Origin: JBGTGG01 sp964398945
GTDB taxonomy: Bacteria; Bacteroidota; Bacteroidia; Cytophagales; Cyclobacteriaceae
DNA length: 39,483 bases
NCBI GenBank assembly: GCA_964398945.1
Contig: CAYNOT010000028.1
Span: forward strand, 1 to 39,483
Reading direction: 5' to 3'
Both the position numbers and the translations under genes were made by a program. Shown piece by piece: positions 16,598 through 24,169 of the stretch. Every line of letters begins with the position of its first letter. Position 1 is the first letter of the stretch. The notes beneath the pieces are model-generated. The model worked only from the letters and a program-made list of their open reading frames with translations, was not told the DNA's origin and searched no databases.

Positions 16598-17074
16598 TCA
16601 AAACATCTTCAACTGCTTCGAAATAATCCCTTCATGCTCCAACAACCACTCTTTCTTATCCAATCCTCCTGCATAGCCAACAAGGTTGCCGTCTTTTCCA
16701 ATCACCCGATGGCACGGGATAATAATCGCGATGGGATTTTGTCCATTGGCCAACCCAACTGCCCGAATGGCTTTCAGATCGCCAATGCGTTGTGATAATT
16801 CAGTGTAACTAATTGTGGTGCCGAAAGGGATTTCCTGAAGCTCAGCCCAGACTTTGTTTTGAAATGTAGTCCCTTCCGGATGTAACGGAACGGTAAAAAA
16901 TTTTCTTCCACGGGAAAAATATTCATCCAACTCATCTTTGCACTGCTGAATGACGGGCGTGATATTTTCCTCAACCTTCACCTCACGCAACAATTCCACC
17001 GCAGTGATCGCTTCATCACGCGAAGTGATTTTATAAACTCCATAAGGAGCATCATAGTAGCCGAGCCCTTCCAC
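16598..17074 (-). CDS. ogt: Methylated-DNA--protein-cysteine methyltransferase
   Basis: 158 residues from a GTG at 17074 that overlaps the stop of the dioxygenase gene (TAGTG); an upstream ATG at 17113 would add 13 residues lying inside that gene and missing from the family. Suicide repair protein moving the methyl group from O6-methylguanine to its own Cys. Seen: ALxxIPFGTT-like QEIPFGTTISYTELSQ, the Arg finger in KAIRAVGLANGQNPIAI, and the active-site IIPCHRVIG with Cys121, then YAGGLDKKEWLLEHE. Coupling with a kynurenine gene is unusual; no shared function is evident. Confidence 0.88.
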   Translation of the reverse strand: MEGLGYYDAPYGVYKITSRDEAITAVELLREVKVEENITPVIQQCKDELDEYFSRGRKFFTVPLHPEGTTFQNKVWAELQEIPFGTTISYTELSQRIGDLKAIRAVGLANGQNPIAIIIPCHRVIGKDGNLVGYAGGLDKKEWLLEHEGIISKQLKMF

Positions 17075-17604
17075 TAGACAAACCGGGTATCCGCTTCCAT
17101 CACAGTGCCACATTTTTTACAGGTGCGCAATGTCCCTGATCCATAAAACTCTTTGAACCTTGGAAGAAAATCTTTTTCAATATTGTCCAAATGAAACCTG
17201 TATTCATGGAGCATGTTGTTGCACGATTCACAATACCATTGCAAGCCGTCCATAATTTTTTCATCAGCGCGTTTGCATTCAATCACCAACCCGACAGAGC
17301 CGGCTGGCCGTTCAGGTTTGTGTGGAACCCGGGAAGGGAGCAAAAACATTTCCCCTTCTTTTATCGGAATCCCTACCGCTTTTCCATCTTCCTGAACCGT
17401 GACGTTAATATCGCCTTCAAGCTGATAAAACAACTCTTCCGTTTCATTGAAATGAAAATCCTTTCGCGCATTTGGCCCGCCTACAATCATGACGATATAA
17501 TCACCGGCATCCGCATATAAGTTTTTGTTTCCGACAGGAGGTTTCAACAAATCGCGGTTGTCAGTGATCCATTGTTTCAGGTTAAAAGGTTTGCGTATTG
17601 CCAT
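17074..17604 (-). CDS. nbaC: 3-hydroxyanthranilate 3,4-dioxygenase
   Basis: 176 residues, a typical bacterial length. Cupin enzyme opening 3-hydroxyanthranilate with O2 to 2-amino-3-carboxymuconate 6-semialdehyde, which cyclises to quinolinate or is decarboxylated. Iron ligands H51, E57 and H95 are in DFHFNETEELFYQ and SRVPHKPER; R47 and R99, which bind the substrate carboxylate, are also in place. The C-terminal rubredoxin-like iron site is intact (C125-x-x-C128, C162-x-x-C165). It is divergent from the SDR/ALDH pair across 112 bp. The downstream ogt gene starts on its stop codon. Confidence 0.95.
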   Translation of the reverse strand: MAIRKPFNLKQWITDNRDLLKPPVGNKNLYADAGDYIVMIVGGPNARKDFHFNETEELFYQLEGDINVTVQEDGKAVGIPIKEGEMFLLPSRVPHKPERPAGSVGLVIECKRADEKIMDGLQWYCESCNNMLHEYRFHLDNIEKDFLPRFKEFYGSGTLRTCKKCGTVMEADTRFV

Positions 17605-17716
17605 TGGAATAATTTTTCAATAAAACTACTAAACAATATTCTTTTTTGAGTACATCTTTTGTAATCTTATGGTTCCTGACCCTCTCTGAAAGATTGTTTT
17701 AACAACACCCACTAGA

Positions 17717-18502
17717 ATGAATTTAGATCTTTCCGGTAAACGCGCAGTTGTTTGTGGTAGCACACAAGGAATTGGAAAAGCCTCCGCTATCGAATTGGCC
17801 AAATTAGGCGCAAACATCACCTTACTTGCGCGTGATGAAGAAAAACTCAAGGCGCTAATTACAGAACTTCAAACCAATACCGGACAACGACACGAATACC
17901 TGGTCGCGGATTTCAACCATCCCAACGACCTTAAAATCACCGTTGATATTTATGCGCAAAACAATCCTGTCCACATACTGATAAACAACACCGGAGGACC
18001 TTCGCCCGGGCCTGCACTGGAAGCACGTGCTTTTAAATTTATCCAGGCATTCAATGCGCATTTGATTTGCAATCATTTTATCGTGCAGGCATTTGCCCCT
18101 GCAATGAAAACTGCCGGCTATGGCCGGATTATCAATATCATTTCCACTTCCGTGAAAGCGCCTATCAAAGGACTGGGTGTTTCAAATACCATCCGTGGCG
18201 CTGTTGCCAATTGGTCGAAAACATTGGCGGGGGAACTCGCTCCGTTTGGCATCACCGTCAATAATGTATTGCCTGGCGCCTCCATGACCGGGAGATTAGA
18301 AGCCATCATTCAATCCAATGCAGAGAAAGCCGGAATCTCTTTTGAGGAAGCCAAACAAAAAATGACAAATGAAATCCCGGCAGGAAGGATTTCTGAACCG
18401 CATGAAGTAGCAGCAGCAGTAGCATTTCTCGCGTCACCCGCTGCTGGTTATATCAATGGAATAAATATTCCGGTTGATGGCGGTCGCACGGCAAGTTTGT
18501 AA
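17717..18502 (+). CDS. SDR-family protein lacking the usual catalytic Tyr/Lys
   Basis: 261 residues with the Rossmann start VVCGSTQGIGKA (11-22), LINNTGG (88-94), the Ser strand INIISTS and C-terminal GYINGINIPVDGG, so the fold is a classical short-chain dehydrogenase. Where other members have YxxxK followed by AAVAN, this one has S156NTIR160 and then GAVAN: Tyr becomes Ser and Lys becomes Arg. A FabG-type reduction is therefore doubtful. It sits 9 nt before the ALDH gene and opposite HAAO, so a role in aminomuconate/kynurenine breakdown is a reasonable inference. Confidence 0.8.
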   Translation: MNLDLSGKRAVVCGSTQGIGKASAIELAKLGANITLLARDEEKLKALITELQTNTGQRHEYLVADFNHPNDLKITVDIYAQNNPVHILINNTGGPSPGPALEARAFKFIQAFNAHLICNHFIVQAFAPAMKTAGYGRIINIISTSVKAPIKGLGVSNTIRGAVANWSKTLAGELAPFGITVNNVLPGASMTGRLEAIIQSNAEKAGISFEEAKQKMTNEIPAGRISEPHEVAAAVAFLASPAAGYINGINIPVDGGRTASL

Positions 18503-18507
18503 CTTTG
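18500..18507 (+). promoter_or_regulatory. Possible -7 element overlapping the SDR stop codon
   Basis: TAACTTTG matches TAnnTTTG and includes the SDR stop TAA. It is only 4 nt from the ALDH ATG, so a transcript from it would be leaderless or nearly so. The nearest TTG is 23 nt upstream, which is longer than usual, so the match may be coincidental. Confidence 0.3.
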
Positions 18508-18511
18508 CTTT

Positions 18512-19954
18512 ATGGAAAAGATCCTCAATTACATCAATGGCGGTTTAGCAAATCCTGTTTCCAATCAGTTTTTAGAAAACATCAATCCCGCAACGGGAGA
18601 AGTATATAGCCATATCGCTGACGCGGATGCGAGTGATGTAGCAAATGCAGTTGATGCTGCAAAGGGTGCGTTTGAGATGTGGTCAACGCTACCGTCAAAA
18701 ACACGATCCAATTATTTATTAAAGATTGCTGACCTGATCGATCGCGATTTAGAAAAACTGGCACTGGCAGAAAGCATTGATAACGGAAAGCCCTTAAAGT
18801 TGGCGCGCATCGTTGACATTCCACGTGCTTCCGCGAATATGCGTTTCTTTGCCACCGCGATTTTACATACCGAATCACAATCACATTCCACCGATCAGGA
18901 TGCGATCAATTATACCATCCATTCACCGGTTGGTGTTGTCGGTTGCATTTCCCCCTGGAACCTGCCGTTGTATTTGTTCACCTGGAAAATTGCCCCTGCC
19001 CTGGCAGCAGGATGTACTGTAGTTGCCAAGCCATCGGAGCTAACACCCATGACCGCTTATCTCTTTTCCAAACTTTGCATAGAAGCGGGTTTACCGAAAG
19101 GTGTTTTGAATATTGTCCACGGGCTTGGGCCAAAAGTAGGCCAGTCGATTGTGGAACACCCGGAGGTAAAAGCAATTTCCTTTACAGGTGGAACCGCCAC
19201 CGGAAAAACAATTGCCGCCACCGCAGCACCGATGTTCAAAAAATTATCGTTGGAACTGGGCGGAAAAAATCCGAATATAATTTTTGCGGATTGTGATTTC
19301 GAACAAGCAGTTGCTACTTCTGTCCATTCTTCTTTTTCAAACCAGGGTGAAATCTGTTTATGCGGATCACGGATTTTAGTCGAGCGACCACTCTACGAAA
19401 AATTTGTAAATGAATTTGTAGAGCGGGTGAAAGCATTATCCGTTGGCGATCCGCTGGATGAAAATACAAAAGTAGGGGCGTTGGTTTCGGAAGCGCACAT
19501 GAAAAAAGTATTGTCATACATTGAGCTTGCCAAACAAGAAGGCGGAACCATCCTCACCGGAGGAAAACAAATCACCGTTGCCGGAAAATGCGAGCATGGT
19601 TTTTTTGTTGAGCCCACCATTGTCACGGGGCTTCCGGCAAATTGCAGGACCAACATGGAAGAAATCTTTGGCCCGGTCGTTACGATCATGCCTTTTGATA
19701 CCGAAGAAGAAGCGATCCAATATGCCAATGGAACTGCATACGGTCTCTCCGCCACCATCTGGACGGAAAACTTAAAACGCGCCCATCGCGTAGCGCATAA
19801 AATCCATAGCGGCATTATCTGGGTTAACTGCTGGTTGCTCCGCGACTTGCGCACCCCTTTCGGGGGAATGAAACAAAGTGGAGTTGGGCGCGAAGGTGGC
19901 TGGGATGCGCTGAAGTTTTTTACGGAAGCGAAGAATATTTGTGTGAAGCTTTAG
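18512..19954 (+). CDS. Aldehyde dehydrogenase, probably 2-aminomuconic 6-semialdehyde dehydrogenase
   Basis: 480 residues, full-length NAD-dependent ALDH. Cofactor site ISPWNLPLYLFTWKIAPALAA (147-167) and KPSELTP; FTGGTATGK; general base E248 in LELGGKNPN; catalytic Cys282 in NQGEICLCGSR. The C-terminus has EEIFGPVVTIMPF and RTPFGGMKQSGVGREGG, typical of the hydroxymuconic/aminomuconic semialdehyde group. Given HAAO, kynU and kmo alongside, oxidation of 2-aminomuconate semialdehyde to 2-aminomuconate (NbaE-like) is the likely role. The decarboxylase that would supply its substrate (ACMSD) is not in the window. Confidence 0.85.
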   Translation: MEKILNYINGGLANPVSNQFLENINPATGEVYSHIADADASDVANAVDAAKGAFEMWSTLPSKTRSNYLLKIADLIDRDLEKLALAESIDNGKPLKLARIVDIPRASANMRFFATAILHTESQSHSTDQDAINYTIHSPVGVVGCISPWNLPLYLFTWKIAPALAAGCTVVAKPSELTPMTAYLFSKLCIEAGLPKGVLNIVHGLGPKVGQSIVEHPEVKAISFTGGTATGKTIAATAAPMFKKLSLELGGKNPNIIFADCDFEQAVATSVHSSFSNQGEICLCGSRILVERPLYEKFVNEFVERVKALSVGDPLDENTKVGALVSEAHMKKVLSYIELAKQEGGTILTGGKQITVAGKCEHGFFVEPTIVTGLPANCRTNMEEIFGPVVTIMPFDTEEEAIQYANGTAYGLSATIWTENLKRAHRVAHKIHSGIIWVNCWLLRDLRTPFGGMKQSGVGREGGWDALKFFTEAKNICVKL

Positions 19955-19989
19955 ATGTTAGATTTTAGACATAAGATATAAGTAGCAAG

Positions 19990-20772
19990 ATGAATAAAAT
20001 CATAGTATCTTTTTCAGTTATGATTTTAGCATTATGCATAGCGTGTTCCGAAGAAAAGGATGGCGACCTTACAGGAAACTGGGCTTCCCAAGGATTTTTT
20101 AGTGAGGAAAAATTCTTCACTCTTACCATCACAGATTCTACGATCACTGAGAATGAATTTGGCCTCAACAGAATGGATTATCTTATAACACGGGATCACA
20201 ATGGATTTGAGATCATAGATGCATACCATTATAATCCTACAGGATTTACGCTGGAGAAAAGTAACGACAAATTAATCATGTCTTATTTACCGGATAGTAG
20301 TGAGACTACATTCAGCAAAATCGATTTTAAGGAAAATTATTCGAAACTTTTGTTTTCTGATTCTGATCTAAAAATCGAACTGCCAGAAATAAAAGGAGCA
20401 GATGGCATATCTATTGAACCAAAAGGGGGTTGGAGTCCATTGTATGTTGGCCTTCCTAAAAACGCTAAACAGGAATTTTCTGGCATCACAGCTAGTGGTT
20501 ATCAAATACAATTTTTTTACAACAGAACACTACAAGTGAAGGATATTCCAAATTTTTTAAAGTTTGAGAAAACCAAGTTAGATGAACCTGATCGGGATAA
20601 ACTAAAAATCATACTTTTTGCAGACAAGGGAACGCCTCAACCTCTCCTGCAGGACATTATAAACATCATCAAAAAAGAAGACCCTGGCATTAAAATTTAC
20701 AGCGCCTATCTCGATTTGGGCGAAACACAATTGCAATACCTTGAAATAGGAGACGTACCCTCCTTTAAATGA
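19990..20772 (+). CDS. Lipoprotein of unknown function
   Basis: 260 residues. Lipoprotein signal peptide ending LCIAC with acylated Cys19, followed by SEEKDGD and a beta-rich region opening LTGNWASQGFF, then TLTITDSTIT, as in lipocalin-like extracellular domains. The last ~60 residues (LKIILFADKGTPQPLLQDII, then KIYSAYLDLGE) faintly recall the periplasmic part of ExbD. No confident family. It lies between the ALDH gene and pnuC with short-repeat spacers on both sides, so it is likely its own transcription unit. Confidence 0.7.
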   Translation: MNKIIVSFSVMILALCIACSEEKDGDLTGNWASQGFFSEEKFFTLTITDSTITENEFGLNRMDYLITRDHNGFEIIDAYHYNPTGFTLEKSNDKLIMSYLPDSSETTFSKIDFKENYSKLLFSDSDLKIELPEIKGADGISIEPKGGWSPLYVGLPKNAKQEFSGITASGYQIQFFYNRTLQVKDIPNFLKFEKTKLDEPDRDKLKIILFADKGTPQPLLQDIINIIKKEDPGIKIYSAYLDLGETQLQYLEIGDVPSFK

Positions 20773-20937
20773 CCGCTATACTCTGTAACTCTACTTTAAA
20801 AATTGATCTTCCGGAAAAAGCCAGTGGTGAATTTTAACCATCAAAGAAAAAAGCCTGACTGAATCTCTTTCAATCGGAAAATTCAAAGAAAGCAAAAAAT
20901 CAATTTGATCACACCGATATTCACAAGAATCTGCTAG

Positions 20938-20997
20938 TCTTGTATCTTAAATCAAATGTCTTACTTCTAGCGTCTTAAGTCTTACTACTAACATCTT
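20938..20997. repeat. Low-complexity GTCTTA-type repeats before pnuC
   Basis: Loose repeats of TCTTA/GTCTTA (TGTCTTAC, CGTCTTAAG, GTCTTACTAC, CATCTTATG) fill the 60 nt before the pnuC ATG. They resemble the tandem repeats at 22164-22272 in style. The rest of the 225 bp spacer (20773-20937) shows nothing recognisable. Confidence 0.45.
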
Positions 20998-21663
20998 ATG
21001 TCTTTTTTCGATCTCACCAACATCTTCTTCGAAATCTGGGGCTATGAAATGAGCTACCTGGAATTTTTCGGCACGATTGCCGGGGGTGTTGCGGTATGGC
21101 TGGCCGCAAAGGCGAATATCTGGAGCTGGCCACTTGGTCTTATCAATGTTACGCTTTTCTTCTTTTTATTCTTTCAGGTGCAATTATATCCCGATATGTT
21201 CTTACAGGCCTTCTTCTTTGTCACCAATTTGATGGGCTGGTGGCGGTGGTCACACCCTAAGAAAGAAGAGGCAGACAAAAAGCAAGAACTCAAAATTAGC
21301 TGGATGGATAAAAAGCATTTGATCCTTGTTCTGGCGATAGGAATTGCCGGCACCTTTGTGATGGGAAGTTTCGCCAGCCGGCTGCATGAATTTTTCCCGA
21401 CACTGTTTGGCAAACCCAGTGCCTTTCCCTACCTCGATTCGTTCGTTACCGTGATGAGCATCATTACTACTTTTCTGATGATCCAAAAGAAAATCGAATG
21501 CTGGATATTCTGGATAGTGATTGACATCATTGCTACCTATATGTACTTTATGAAGGGGATAAAATTTGTAGGCCTCGAATACCTTGTCTTTTGCTTCATA
21601 GCTACTTTCGGATTGCTGAACTGGATCAAAGAATACAAATCGTATCCAACAACCAATGACTGA
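20998..21663 (+). CDS. pnuC: Nicotinamide riboside transporter PnuC
   Basis: 221 residues with ~7 hydrophobic segments. Diagnostic pieces: EFFGTIAGGVAVWLAAKANIW, WPLGLINVTLFFFLFFQ, LYPDMFLQAFFFVTNLMGWW and the late CWIFWIVIDIIATYMYF. PnuC carries nicotinamide riboside across the inner membrane by facilitated diffusion, made one-way by phosphorylation inside. The next gene, a NadR-type kinase, overlaps its 3' end by 8 nt, which matches that coupling. No NAD-responsive riboswitch was recognised in the upstream spacer. Confidence 0.93.
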   Translation: MSFFDLTNIFFEIWGYEMSYLEFFGTIAGGVAVWLAAKANIWSWPLGLINVTLFFFLFFQVQLYPDMFLQAFFFVTNLMGWWRWSHPKKEEADKKQELKISWMDKKHLILVLAIGIAGTFVMGSFASRLHEFFPTLFGKPSAFPYLDSFVTVMSIITTFLMIQKKIECWIFWIVIDIIATYMYFMKGIKFVGLEYLVFCFIATFGLLNWIKEYKSYPTTND

Positions 21664-22165
21664 CAACATTCAACTCATCTGCTTCTACGGACCAGAAAGC
21701 ACCGGAAAATCTTTCATGGCAAAAAAGATGGCGGAAAAATTCAATACAGAATTTGTTCCCGAAGTTGCGCGCGAACTCATCACCTCCAATGATTTTACAC
21801 TTGATGACATTGTCAGGATTGGAAAAGCCCAAACCGAACGCGTACACCTGAAGCTAGCATCTGCCAACAAGTACCTCTTTTGCGATTCCGATCTCATCAC
21901 CACCCAGATTTATTCGAAACACTATTTAAATGAAGTACCTGAAATCTTATTTGAACTAGAAAAACAAATCACATACGATCAGTATTTTCTATTCGACATT
22001 GATGTGCCCTGGGTGAATGATGGCCTCCGTGATTTGGGAAGTGACGAACAGCGAAAAGAAATGTTTAACCTGTTTAAAACTGAATTGGAGAAGCGTGCAA
22101 TTCCATACACCTTGGTGCGGGGGAATTGGGAAGAGCGGGAAAGGATAATTCTAGAAAAAATTTAG
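21656..22165 (+). CDS. nadR: NadR-like ribosylnicotinamide kinase (ATPase domain only)
   Basis: 169 residues. P-loop GPESTGKSFMAKK near the start, then VPEVAREL, FCDSDLITTQIYSKHY and DVPWVNDGLRDLG, matching the C-terminal kinase domain of NadR. The N-terminal HTH and the NMN adenylyltransferase domain of enteric NadR are absent. It phosphorylates nicotinamide riboside to NMN and so traps substrate imported by PnuC. The start ATG overlaps the pnuC stop (ATGACTGA), indicating translational coupling. Another enzyme must adenylylate NMN. Confidence 0.88.
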   Translation: MTDNIQLICFYGPESTGKSFMAKKMAEKFNTEFVPEVARELITSNDFTLDDIVRIGKAQTERVHLKLASANKYLFCDSDLITTQIYSKHYLNEVPEILFELEKQITYDQYFLFDIDVPWVNDGLRDLGSDEQRKEMFNLFKTELEKRAIPYTLVRGNWEERERIILEKI

Positions 22166-22272
22166 GATTTAAGATTTAATGATTTAAGATTTGGTTATGT
22201 GATTTGTGAAATTGAGCTTGAATAAATCAAAGGAATCTGAAATCTTAACATCTTAATCTTAAATCTTAAATC
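22164..22272. repeat. AATCTTA-type tandem repeats arranged as a large inverted repeat
   Basis: GATTTAAGATTTAATGATTT (from 22167) and the inverse-sense AATCTTAACATCTTAATCTT (from 22241), continued by two AAATCTT units to 22272, flank about 45 nt. They can form a long imperfect hairpin after the nadR stop. The unit is close to 7 bp. Confidence 0.6.
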
Positions 22273-22285
22273 AAGTAATCAACCA

Positions 22286-22744
22286 ATGAAATACCAGGCC
22301 ACCTCCCCAAAAGAATACATCGCGCAACTTCCGGAAGACCGTCAAATTGCCATCAAAGAACTTCGAAAAACAATCAAGAAAAATCTACCGGAAGGGTTTA
22401 AAGAAGAAATGAGTTACGGCATGATCGGCTACGTAGTACCGCATTCCATTTACCCAAAGGGATACCATGTGGATCCAAAACTGCCGCTGCCGTTTATTTA
22501 CATTGCATCCCAAAAGAATTTTATTGCCGTGTACCATTCAGGTATGTATGCCGACAAAAAAATTCTGGATTGGTTTGTGAAAGAATTCCCGAAGCACAGC
22601 AAACTAAAACCCGACATGGGCAAAAGCTGCATCCGCTTTAAAAAACCTGACCAAATCCCGTTCAAGTTAATTGGTGAACTTTCCAGCAAGATGAAGGTGG
22701 AGGATTGGATTAAGGTTTATGAGAAGAATGTTAAAAGTAGTTGA
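22286..22744 (+). CDS. DUF1801 (YdhG-like) protein
   Basis: 152 residues. Opening pattern SPKEYIAQLPEDRQIAIKELRKTI, then EEMSYGMIGYVVP, FIYIASQKNFIAVYHSGMY and GKSCIRFKKPDQIP, which is the DUF1801/YdhG arrangement of a small alpha/beta domain. The family is found in many bacteria without a settled biochemical role; an iron-chaperone-like or frataxin-like fold has been proposed for relatives. It stands alone after the repeat spacer and is convergent with the sugar transporter gene. Confidence 0.82.
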   Translation: MKYQATSPKEYIAQLPEDRQIAIKELRKTIKKNLPEGFKEEMSYGMIGYVVPHSIYPKGYHVDPKLPLPFIYIASQKNFIAVYHSGMYADKKILDWFVKEFPKHSKLKPDMGKSCIRFKKPDQIPFKLIGELSSKMKVEDWIKVYEKNVKSS

Positions 22745-22789
22745 CCGTTGTTGCCAATTTCCAACAAAAAAACAACTAATACCTAACAA

Positions 22790-24061
22790 CTAAATTTTCC
22801 CCACCTTGTAGCCTTTCATGGAATAGAACAGAATATACAAGTAGCACGGCACCGCGATCACCAAAAAGACGAGTTGAAAATCATACAGGTCTTTATATTC
22901 CGCAAAGAGTTTTGGGATAATCGCACCACCGGCAATCCCCATCACCAATAAAGCCGATCCCTTTTCTGTAAACTTTCCAAGGCCATCGATCGCCATGGGA
23001 AATATAGCAGGCCACATTAACGCATTGGCTAGTCCCAGCGCTGCTACAAATAAAACGGAAGTATATCCGGTAGTAAAATAGGCGGCAACCGAAAACAGTA
23101 CCCCCAGGATTGCTGAAATTTTTAACGCTTTTTGTTGTGTGATGATTTTAGGAATGGTTGCCAACCCAATGACATAGCCGACCAACATGGCCGCAAGTGT
23201 AAACGATGTAAAGTATTTTGTTTCATCAGCCGGAAGGTTAAAACTATTTCCATAGGTACCAATCGCATCACCTGCAAGTACTTCAACACCAACATATAAA
23301 AACAAACACAACGCGCCCAACAAAAGGTGCGGGAATTGCAAAACGCTGGTTTTCATTTTTGAAAGACTGCTTTCCGGTGGAGCCTCGTTCGCTTCCGATG
23401 ACTTGATCTCGGGCAACGTGGATTTGATAATCCAATATGCCAATGCCACAAGAATAACCGCCATCACCATGTAAGGCGCATAAATTTTTGCGGCAAATTC
23501 CGTTAGGATAGAATTCTTGGTCGCTTCATCACTTGCTGCCGCAACAAGTTCCTCCAACTTATCAATATCCGTCAATACCAACGCACTTAAAATAATCGGG
23601 CTTAAAATCCCGGCCACTTTGTTACAGATCCCCATAATGCTGATCCGCTTGGCAGCGCTTTCAATCGGGCCAAGGATACTGATATACGGATTCGAAGCCG
23701 TTTGTAAAAGCGACAGTCCCGATCCGATCACGAACAATCCGATCAGTGAAAGTGTATAGTCGCGTTGGGTAGCAAAGGTCCCGAATAAAAATGTACCGAT
23801 GGCCATTACAAAAAGGCCGAGCGCCATTCCCTTTTTCATTCCGGTTTTTTCCAGAATCCAGGAGGAAGGAAGCGCCAGGAAAAAGTAAGCAAGGTAAAAA
23901 GCCGTTGTAACCAAGAACGCTTTTGAGTCCGTATCAAGTCCAAATGCCAATTTCACAAACGTGATCAGCGGCCCGTTGATCCAGGTAACAAATCCGAAAA
24001 CAAAAAACAGGATTCCGATAATGATCATCGGCCCACGATAGGATTTTTCTTTTACGCTCAT
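22790..24061 (-). CDS. FucP-family sugar MFS transporter
   Basis: 423 residues, 12 predicted membrane helices. Family marks are FVFGFVTWINGPLI in helix 1, YFFLALPSSWILEKTGMKKG, GSGLSLLQTASNPYISILGP, and a late AALGLANALMWPAIFPMAI with GSALLVMGIAGGAIIPKL, as in the fucose/glucose/galactose:H+ symporters. It is an inner-membrane importer; the sugar cannot be read from sequence. Divergent from the nucleotidyltransferase and NahK-like kinase, which suggests an N-acetylhexosamine or galactose-type substrate. Confidence 0.88.
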   Translation of the reverse strand: MSVKEKSYRGPMIIIGILFFVFGFVTWINGPLITFVKLAFGLDTDSKAFLVTTAFYLAYFFLALPSSWILEKTGMKKGMALGLFVMAIGTFLFGTFATQRDYTLSLIGLFVIGSGLSLLQTASNPYISILGPIESAAKRISIMGICNKVAGILSPIILSALVLTDIDKLEELVAAASDEATKNSILTEFAAKIYAPYMVMAVILVALAYWIIKSTLPEIKSSEANEAPPESSLSKMKTSVLQFPHLLLGALCLFLYVGVEVLAGDAIGTYGNSFNLPADETKYFTSFTLAAMLVGYVIGLATIPKIITQQKALKISAILGVLFSVAAYFTTGYTSVLFVAALGLANALMWPAIFPMAIDGLGKFTEKGSALLVMGIAGGAIIPKLFAEYKDLYDFQLVFLVIAVPCYLYILFYSMKGYKVGKI

Positions 24062-24113
24062 AGTTGACAGTTAAACGAACCACAAGTATGCTAATTTTTT
24101 CCGAAGAAAAATT

Positions 24114-24153
24114 GTGTGCTTGCGACACACTTCTTTTAAAAAGGATATTTTTG
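24114..24153 (+). promoter_or_regulatory. Promoter of the sugar nucleotidyltransferase gene with a small inverted repeat
   Basis: TATTTTTG (24146-24153) matches TAnnTTTG exactly, 16 nt before the ATG at 24170. GTGTG (24114-24118) and CACAC (24126-24130) form an inverted repeat over the -33 zone in the divergent spacer, a possible operator shared with the transporter gene. Confidence 0.5.
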
Positions 24154-24169
24154 CACTCAAACAAGAAAC

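Noticed and set aside
20773..20937. Possible NAD-related riboswitch before pnuC
   Set aside because: No conserved riboswitch core or paired stems could be recognised by eye; only short repeats are visible near the start.
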